DNA of 57,648 bases, from NCBI GenBank assembly GCA_910585455.1, contig CAJUEL010000030.1, forward strand, positions 1 to 57,648. The letters run 5' to 3'. The DNA is from an uncultured Eisenbergiella sp. (GTDB lineage Bacteria > Bacillota > Clostridia > Lachnospirales > Lachnospiraceae). Of this stretch, positions 53,080 to 57,648 are shown piece by piece. Position 1 is the first letter of the stretch. Every line of letters begins with the position of its first letter. The translations under genes were made by a program, and so were the position numbers. A model generated the notes under the pieces. It was not told where the DNA came from and made no database searches. It saw only the letters and a list, made by a program, of their open reading frames with translations.

Positions 53080-53484
53080 GGGAAATCACTTTTCGGACGG
53101 CAGGGGCAGAGCTTTTGGACGGAGCAGGCAGGGACAGGGAGCAGAGCGGCAGGACGACGGCAGGGCAGCCAGGGGACAGCGGGCAGAGGGGATAGACTGT
53201 TTCCGGTCGCGATATCCGAAGCGGGAAATTCCACAAAGCGGCAGTATATTCCAAAGCGGAACAGGACGCAAAAGAACTCACGCTGTTCGGACAGTTTTGC
53301 GCCCTGTTCCTGGAATATCCTGCCGTTTTGGGAATTTCTCCGCTTCGGATAAAGCTCCCGGAAACAGTCTATCCCCTCTGCCCGCTGTCCCCTGGCTGCC
53401 CTGCCGTCGTCCTGCCGCTCTGCTCCCTGTCCCTGCCTGCTCCGTCCAAAAGCCCTGCCCCCGCCGTCCGAAAAGTGATTTCCC
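53080..53484. repeat. Imperfect palindrome of about 405 bp
   Basis: Bases from 53080 (GGGAAATCACTTTTCGGACG) rightwards match the reverse complement of bases ending at 53484 almost continuously. Identity is highest over the outer ~125 bp of each arm (53080-53206 against 53358-53484). It continues with small indels through ATCCGAAGCGG, GAAATTCC, CGGCAG, ATATTCCA and GGAACAGG to a centre near 53282. The arms are rich in GGCAGGG/GGGACAG units. There is no transposase. The 53015-53579 interval holds no gene that I trust. Confidence 0.85.
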
Positions 53485-53579
53485 TATGCCCGGAAAAATT
53501 TTTGTTGCCAGATTGAAAAGGTGTGATACAATATTACTAGTCTGGGACCCGGCAGGGCAGGAAGAGGAATGGGATTGGC

Positions 53580-53815
53580 ATGGGGAAGCTGACAGTGTAT
53601 CACGGTGATTACATGCCGGTAGAACATCCGAAAATTATAGTGGGAAGGAATACGAAGGATTTTGGTCCCGGTTTTTATTGTACTACGTTGCGGGAGCAGG
53701 CTGAGCGCTGGCGAAGTTTAAATACCCGACGCACCAGATGAACTTTTGTACGGACCGGGCGCTTGGATGTCTGGCATTTCGGGGGGCACAGGAGGTTTTT
53801 CATGGAAGGGCGTGA
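53580..53815 (+). pseudogene. DUF3990-like remnant
   Basis: The reading frame from ATG 53580 gives GKLTVYHGDYMPVEHPKI and DFGPGFYCTTLREQAERW, the N-terminal signature of DUF3990 proteins (an ADP-ribosyltransferase-like fold). It then shifts frame near 53715 and continues as HQMNFCTDRALGCLAF, which resembles the C-terminal part. The middle of the family, on the order of 80 residues, is missing. The gene is therefore truncated and frameshifted. Confidence 0.65.
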
Positions 53816-54116
53816 AGACAGAAAAGAGAACGATCTTTTTTTTACCTGCAGTTTTCTGGAATATCTGGGAAGAAAAACAAAGAACCGCCGCTGCGATGTC
53901 GTAAATGCGTTGGGGCGGGAAGAAATTGAGCGGATTTATGAGCTGGCAGATGTGTACCATAGCGATAATATAGAGCGTGTCAGCGATGATTTTATAGAAA
54001 AATCCGCAGTATATTCTCGCCTGCTATCTGGAAGAAAAAATATTGTGATTTTTTTGGAGGTTTTGCATGAGCATCATAGAAGCGGCCCACGTAAGCTACG
54101 ACTACATCCGGCGTGA
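53802..54116 (+). CDS. DUF3791-like small protein, C-terminus probably replaced
   Basis: A 104-residue frame beginning at ATG 53802. Residues about 10-70 (FFTCSFLEYLGRKTKNR, LGREEIERIYELADVYHSDN) match helical proteins that I recall next to DUF3990 genes. The last ~33 residues run 50 bp into ecfA1 and are unlikely to be native, so the gene was probably cut by the insertion event. It overlaps the DUF3990 remnant at its start. The pair resembles a toxin-antitoxin-like unit, now inactive. Confidence 0.5.
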   Translation: MEGREDRKENDLFFTCSFLEYLGRKTKNRRCDVVNALGREEIERIYELADVYHSDNIERVSDDFIEKSAVYSRLLSGRKNIVIFLEVLHEHHRSGPRKLRLHPA

Positions 54117-54927
54117 CGAAGAGGGCAATATCGAAGGCGAGGTGCGCGCGGTCAATGACGTGAGCCTGTCCATTGCGCCCGGGGATTTCATCGCCATTTT
54201 GGGGCACAACGGTTCCGGAAAATCCACGCTGGCGAAGCATATCAATGCGCTGCTCGTTCCGTCGGAAGGGACTGTGCTGGTGGATGGAAAGGATACGAAG
54301 CTGGAAGAAAATGTCTGGGAGGTGCGCCAGAGCGCGGGCATGGTGTTCCAGAATCCGGACAACCAGATCATCGGACAGGTGGTGGAAGAGGATGTGGGCT
54401 TTGGTCCGGAAAATATGGGGATTCCCACAAAGGAAATCTGGGAACGGGTGGAGGAGAGCCTGAAAATGGTGGGAATGTACGCCTACCGCAAGCATTCCCC
54501 CAATAAGCTGTCCGGGGGACAGAAGCAGCGGGTTTCCATCGCGGGGGTGCTGGCCATGCATCCGAAATGCATCGTGCTGGACGAACCCACGGCGATGCTG
54601 GATCCCAACGGGCGAAAGGATGTGATCCGGGCGGCGCGGGCGCTGAATGATGTGGAGGGGGTGACGGTCATCCTGATCACTCACTACATGGAAGAGGTTA
54701 TTTTCGCGGACCGGGTTTTTGTCATGGACGAGGGCAGGATCGTGATGCAGGGCACGCCCCGGGAGGTTTTTTCCCAGGTGGAACGGCTGCAAAAGCTGCG
54801 TTTGGATGTGCCGCAGGTAACGCTGCTCGCCCATGAGCTGCAAAAAAGCGGCCTGCCGCTGCCGGATGGCATTCTGACGGCGGAGGAGCTGACGGCGGAG
54901 CTTGAAAAGCTGCGGGACGCAGGCTGA
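54067..54927 (+). CDS. ecfA1: ECF transporter ATPase EcfA1
   Basis: A 286-residue ABC ATPase of the energy-coupling factor vitamin transporters. Walker A is GHNGSGKST, the Q-loop is in MVFQNPDNQ, the signature is KLSGGQKQR and Walker B is CIVLDEPTAMLDPNG. It pairs with EcfA2 and EcfT to drive interchangeable S components. GGAGG lies seven bases before the ATG. In this lineage the gene usually follows rplQ. Confidence 0.95.
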   Translation: MSIIEAAHVSYDYIRRDEEGNIEGEVRAVNDVSLSIAPGDFIAILGHNGSGKSTLAKHINALLVPSEGTVLVDGKDTKLEENVWEVRQSAGMVFQNPDNQIIGQVVEEDVGFGPENMGIPTKEIWERVEESLKMVGMYAYRKHSPNKLSGGQKQRVSIAGVLAMHPKCIVLDEPTAMLDPNGRKDVIRAARALNDVEGVTVILITHYMEEVIFADRVFVMDEGRIVMQGTPREVFSQVERLQKLRLDVPQVTLLAHELQKSGLPLPDGILTAEELTAELEKLRDAG

Positions 54928-55091
54928 CCTGTCATGATTCGGATCAGGCGCATGATAGCGCTGTCTTTGACGGACGCTGGAGGGAGAATTGTCTGCCGGA
55001 CCACGGGAATTGTGTATTTGCTGCCGATTGCCACGAAAATATGAGATTGACTGAATGGGTCAATAAAATAAAGACCGGTGGGAGAAAGAGA

Positions 55092-55943
55092 ATGTCTTTA
55101 AAACTGGAGCATGTGAATTATATATATGGAAGCGATACGAAGCTGGCGGTCCATGCGCTGAAGGATATCTGTCTGGAAATTCCGGACGGACAGTTCATCG
55201 GGCTGATCGGACACACGGGCTCCGGGAAGTCCACGCTGGTGCAGCATTTGAACGGACTTCTGGAGCCGACGGAAGGGAAGATTTTTTACGACGGAAGGGA
55301 TATCTGGGAAAAATCCTTTTCCAAAAAGGAGCTGCGCAGCAATGTGGGACTGGTGTTTCAGTATCCGGAGCATCAGCTGTTTGAGGTGGACGTGTTTTCG
55401 GATGTCTGCTATGGTCCTAAAAATCTGGGACTTCCCAAAGAAGAGGTGGAAGCGCGGGCGAGGCAGGCGCTTCGGCTGGTGGGGCTCTCCGAAGAATACG
55501 ATAAGCAGTCTCCCTTTGAGCTGTCCGGCGGGCAGAAGCGGCGGGTGGCGATTGCGGGAGTGCTGGCGATGCGGCCCAAAATCCTCGTGCTGGATGAGCC
55601 CACCGCGGGGCTGGACCCGAAGGGCAGGGATGAAATCCTGGGGCAGATCGCCCATTTGAAGCGGGAAACCGGCATCAGCGTGGTGCTCGTGTCCCACAGC
55701 ATGGAGGATGTGGCAAATTATGTGGAGCGCATTGTGGTAATGAACCGGGGAAGCGTGCTGTTTGACGATGTGCCCCGGGAGGTGTTCGGGCATGTGAAGG
55801 AGCTGGAGGAGGTGGGGCTCGCCGCGCCCCAGGTGACCTATATTCTGCATCAGCTCGTAGAGTGCGGCTTTGCGGTGGACAGGCAGGCGACGACGATTGC
55901 GGAAGCCAGGGACACCATTTTAAACGCATTGAAGACAGGATGA
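55092..55943 (+). CDS. ecfA2: ECF transporter ATPase EcfA2
   Basis: A 283-residue partner ATPase: Walker A GHTGSGKST, Q-loop LVFQYPEHQ, signature ELSGGQKRR and Walker B ILVLDEPTAGLDPKG. The ATG at 55092 follows GGGAGAAAGAG; an earlier in-frame ATG at 55041 would add 17 unrelated residues. The 164-bp gap after ecfA1 shows no gene. Confidence 0.95.
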   Translation: MSLKLEHVNYIYGSDTKLAVHALKDICLEIPDGQFIGLIGHTGSGKSTLVQHLNGLLEPTEGKIFYDGRDIWEKSFSKKELRSNVGLVFQYPEHQLFEVDVFSDVCYGPKNLGLPKEEVEARARQALRLVGLSEEYDKQSPFELSGGQKRRVAIAGVLAMRPKILVLDEPTAGLDPKGRDEILGQIAHLKRETGISVVLVSHSMEDVANYVERIVVMNRGSVLFDDVPREVFGHVKELEEVGLAAPQVTYILHQLVECGFAVDRQATTIAEARDTILNALKTG

Positions 55944-55950
55944 GAAAACG

Positions 55951-56757
55951 ATGATCAGAGATATTACACTGGGACAATATTATCAGACGGAATCCGTGCT
56001 GCACCGGATGGATTGCAGAGTGAAGCTGGTGGCGACCCTGGCTTTTATCATCTCCCTTTTTATCGTGGATAGCTGGTGGGGCTATGTGCTGGCGGCGCTT
56101 TTTCTTGTGCTCTGTATCCGGCTGTCGAAGGTTCCCTTCAAATTTATGGTCAAGGGCATGAAATCCATCGTGTTTCTGATGCTGTTTGCGGTGGTGTTCA
56201 ATCTTTTTCTGACGCCGGGCACACCGGTGGTTTCCTTTTGGAAGCTGCGCATCACCGATGCGGGAATCCGGATGGCGCTGCAGATGGCGATCCGGCTGAC
56301 GATGCTCATCATCGGTTCCTCCCTGATGACGCTGACCACCACGCCGAACCATTTGACGGACGGCATGGAGAGCCTGCTAAACCCTTTGAAAAAGATAAAG
56401 GTGCCGGTACATGAGGTGGCGATGATGATGTCCATTGCCCTTCGTTTCATTCCGATTCTGCTGGAGGAAACGGACAAGATTATGAAGGCGCAGATCGCCC
56501 GGGGAGCGGATTTTGACAGCGGAAACCTTCTGCAAAAGGCGAAGGCCATGGTGCCGCTGCTGGTGCCGCTGTTCATCGCGGCGTTTCGGCGCGCAAACGA
56601 TCTTGCGATGGCGATGGAAGCGCGCTGCTACCGGGGCGGGGAAGGGCGCACGAAGATGAAGCCGCTCATTTACCGCAAAAGCGATTATGCCGCCTACGGC
56701 GTGCTGGCGCTCTATCTGGTATTGATGATCGTGGTCGGGAGGATTTTGCCGATATGA
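55951..56757 (+). CDS. ecfT: ECF transporter transmembrane protein EcfT
   Basis: A 268-residue integral membrane protein with about five helices. It begins GQYYQTESVLHRMDCRVKL, typical of EcfT, and has the two ARG-type coupling motifs (AQIARGADFD near 185, MEARCYRGG near 225). It couples the EcfA1/EcfA2 ATPases to S components. It overlaps truA by 4 bp. Confidence 0.95.
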   Translation: MIRDITLGQYYQTESVLHRMDCRVKLVATLAFIISLFIVDSWWGYVLAALFLVLCIRLSKVPFKFMVKGMKSIVFLMLFAVVFNLFLTPGTPVVSFWKLRITDAGIRMALQMAIRLTMLIIGSSLMTLTTTPNHLTDGMESLLNPLKKIKVPVHEVAMMMSIALRFIPILLEETDKIMKAQIARGADFDSGNLLQKAKAMVPLLVPLFIAAFRRANDLAMAMEARCYRGGEGRTKMKPLIYRKSDYAAYGVLALYLVLMIVVGRILPI

Positions 56758-57506
56758 CGGAAGCGATGCAGCGCCGCATCTGCCTGATGGTGGCATATGA
56801 CGGCACCTGCTATAACGGCTGGCAATATCAGCCAAACGGCAGGACGATTGAGGAAGCGCTGAACCGGGCGTTGACGGATTTGACGGGGGAGGCTGTGGCG
56901 GTCAGCGGTGCGAGCCGCACCGACGCAGGGGTGCATGCCCGCTGTAATTACGCGGTTTTTGATACGGCGGTGCGGATGCCGGCGGAAAAATTTGCCTATG
57001 CCCTGAATCAGCGCCTGCCGGAGGATATCCGGATTCGCAGCGCAAAGGAGGTTGCCCCTGACTGGCATCCCAGAAAATGCAGAAGCATAAAGACCTACGA
57101 ATACCGGATTTTAAACGAGGAATTTCCGGATCCCTTAGACCGGCTGTACGCCCATTTCACCTATCGGGCGCTGGATGTGGAAAAAATGCGGGAGGCGGCG
57201 CGCTTCCTGGTGGGAGAGCATGATTTTAAGAGCTTTTGCAGCATTCACACTCAGGCGGAGACCACCGTGCGCACGATCACGGCATTGACGGTGGAAAAGG
57301 AGGGCTCTGTCATCACGATCCGGGTGTCCGGCACCGGCTTTTTGTACAATATGGTGCGGATCATCGCCGGGACGCTGATGGAGGTGGGCGCAGGAAAGTA
57401 TCCGCCCGGCCGGGTGGCGGAAATGCTCGACGCGCAAAGCCGGGAAATGAGCGGTCCGACAGCGCCGGCGCGGGGGCTTACCCTGGTGGATTACAAGTTT
57501 TTATGA
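56754..57506 (+). CDS. truA: tRNA pseudouridine(38-40) synthase TruA
   Basis: A 250-residue TruA. The catalytic aspartate is in GASRTDAGVHA near residue 58. The substrate region YEYRI and the C-terminal GTGFLYNMVRIIAGTLMEVG are conserved. It modifies the anticodon arm of many tRNAs. The start is coupled by ATGA to ecfT, the usual order in this group. Confidence 0.96.
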   Translation: MTEAMQRRICLMVAYDGTCYNGWQYQPNGRTIEEALNRALTDLTGEAVAVSGASRTDAGVHARCNYAVFDTAVRMPAEKFAYALNQRLPEDIRIRSAKEVAPDWHPRKCRSIKTYEYRILNEEFPDPLDRLYAHFTYRALDVEKMREAARFLVGEHDFKSFCSIHTQAETTVRTITALTVEKEGSVITIRVSGTGFLYNMVRIIAGTLMEVGAGKYPPGRVAEMLDAQSREMSGPTAPARGLTLVDYKFL

Positions 57507-57524
57507 TAAATTTGGAAAAAGTGG

Positions 57525-57553
57525 TTGACAGGTGAGCGGATTTCTGCTATCAT
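57525..57553 (+). promoter_or_regulatory. Promoter of tRNA-Pro gene
   Basis: TTGACA (57525-57530) and TATCAT (57548-57553) are 17 bp apart, about 40 bp upstream of the mature tRNA 5' end. Confidence 0.8.
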
Positions 57554-57594
57554 AAATCTTGCGTCACGGATAAGGGCTAAAGTTAAGTAAGCTA

Positions 57595-57648
57595 CGGGGT
57601 GTGGCTCAGCTTGGCTAGAGCGCCTGGTTTGGGACCAGGAGGTCGCAG
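57595..57648 (+). tRNA. tRNA-Pro (TGG anticodon), 3' end outside window
   Basis: Starting CGGGGTG at 57595, the sequence has a D-arm GGCTCAGCTTGGCTAGAGC and an anticodon stem-loop CCTGG-TTTGGGA-CCAGG with anticodon TGG, followed by the variable region and the start of the T arm. The T arm and acceptor 3' strand lie beyond the window. Confidence 0.93.

Noticed and set aside
53075..53608. A 177-codon frame across the palindrome
   Set aside because: It arises from the GC-rich inverted repeat; the low-complexity Arg/Gly/Pro/Ser product has no family and its start is inside the repeat arm.

Overview
The window reads as a chromosome segment of a Gram-positive clostridium, most likely a member of the Lachnospiraceae. 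This rests on the ribosomal alpha-operon order (rpmJ-rpsM-rpsK-rpsD-rpoA-rplQ), a long 178-residue L17, strong AGGAGG ribosome binding sites, and the ecfA1-ecfA2-ecfT-truA block. The taxon is inferred from gene order and family recall, not from a search.

Layout. (1) 0.1-4.1 kb: rpmJ to rplQ, with unusually long, hairpin-rich spacers, closed by a strong terminator. (2) 4.1-8.5 kb: an unknown small protein, an Rpn-type PD-(D/E)XK protein behind a consensus promoter with an operator-like inverted repeat, and a TnpB-family protein that has lost all three RuvC catalytic acids (a TldR-like predicted RNA-guided DNA-binding protein), followed by structured non-coding DNA that could hold its guide RNA. 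(3) 8.5-51.2 kb: a co-directional surface-glycan or protein-glycosylation island of about 30 genes. (4) 51.2-54.1 kb: a solitary AAA/PD-(D/E)XK protein, a ~405-bp imperfect palindrome and decayed DUF3990/DUF3791-like genes. (5) 54.1-57.6 kb: ecfA1, ecfA2, ecfT, truA and the start of a tRNA-Pro(TGG) gene. In related genomes, as I recall them, rplQ is followed directly by the ecf genes, so roughly 50 kb appears to have been inserted between two conserved housekeeping blocks.

How the island may work. At least seven proteins carry nucleotidyltransferase domains (TagD-like twice, LicC-like, SpsF-like, NeuA-like, TarI/IspD-like, citrate-lyase-ligase-like). Three are TagF-like glycerophosphotransferases, and there is a LicD-type phosphotransferase. 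NeuA-, NeuB- and PseG-like proteins suggest a nonulosonic-acid-like sugar. Two radical SAM proteins, a DegT aminotransferase, two methyltransferases, several GT2/GT4/WbsX/RgpF/capsule-type transferases and two TIM-barrel isomerases complete the set. A second module (39.3-44.6 kb) has an AMP-forming amino-acid ligase, a carrier protein, a sodium:solute symporter with a tiny one-helix partner, and a CBS-like/SGNH/citrate-lyase-ligase-like fusion. It looks like a dlt-type activation system without DltB or DltD.

The most striking pattern is one Rossmann-like domain of about 85-110 residues (GxGxxG near its first strand) fused to the N-terminus, middle or C-terminus of fourteen otherwise different island proteins. 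No flippase, polymerase, ABC exporter or initiating lipid transferase is visible, so cytoplasmic protein glycosylation is a serious alternative to a wall polymer. Base composition is mosaic: 12.5-35 kb is clearly AT-rich, with a broken SDR gene at its left edge, between GC-richer flanking modules. This suggests a variable cassette nested in a more stable frame.
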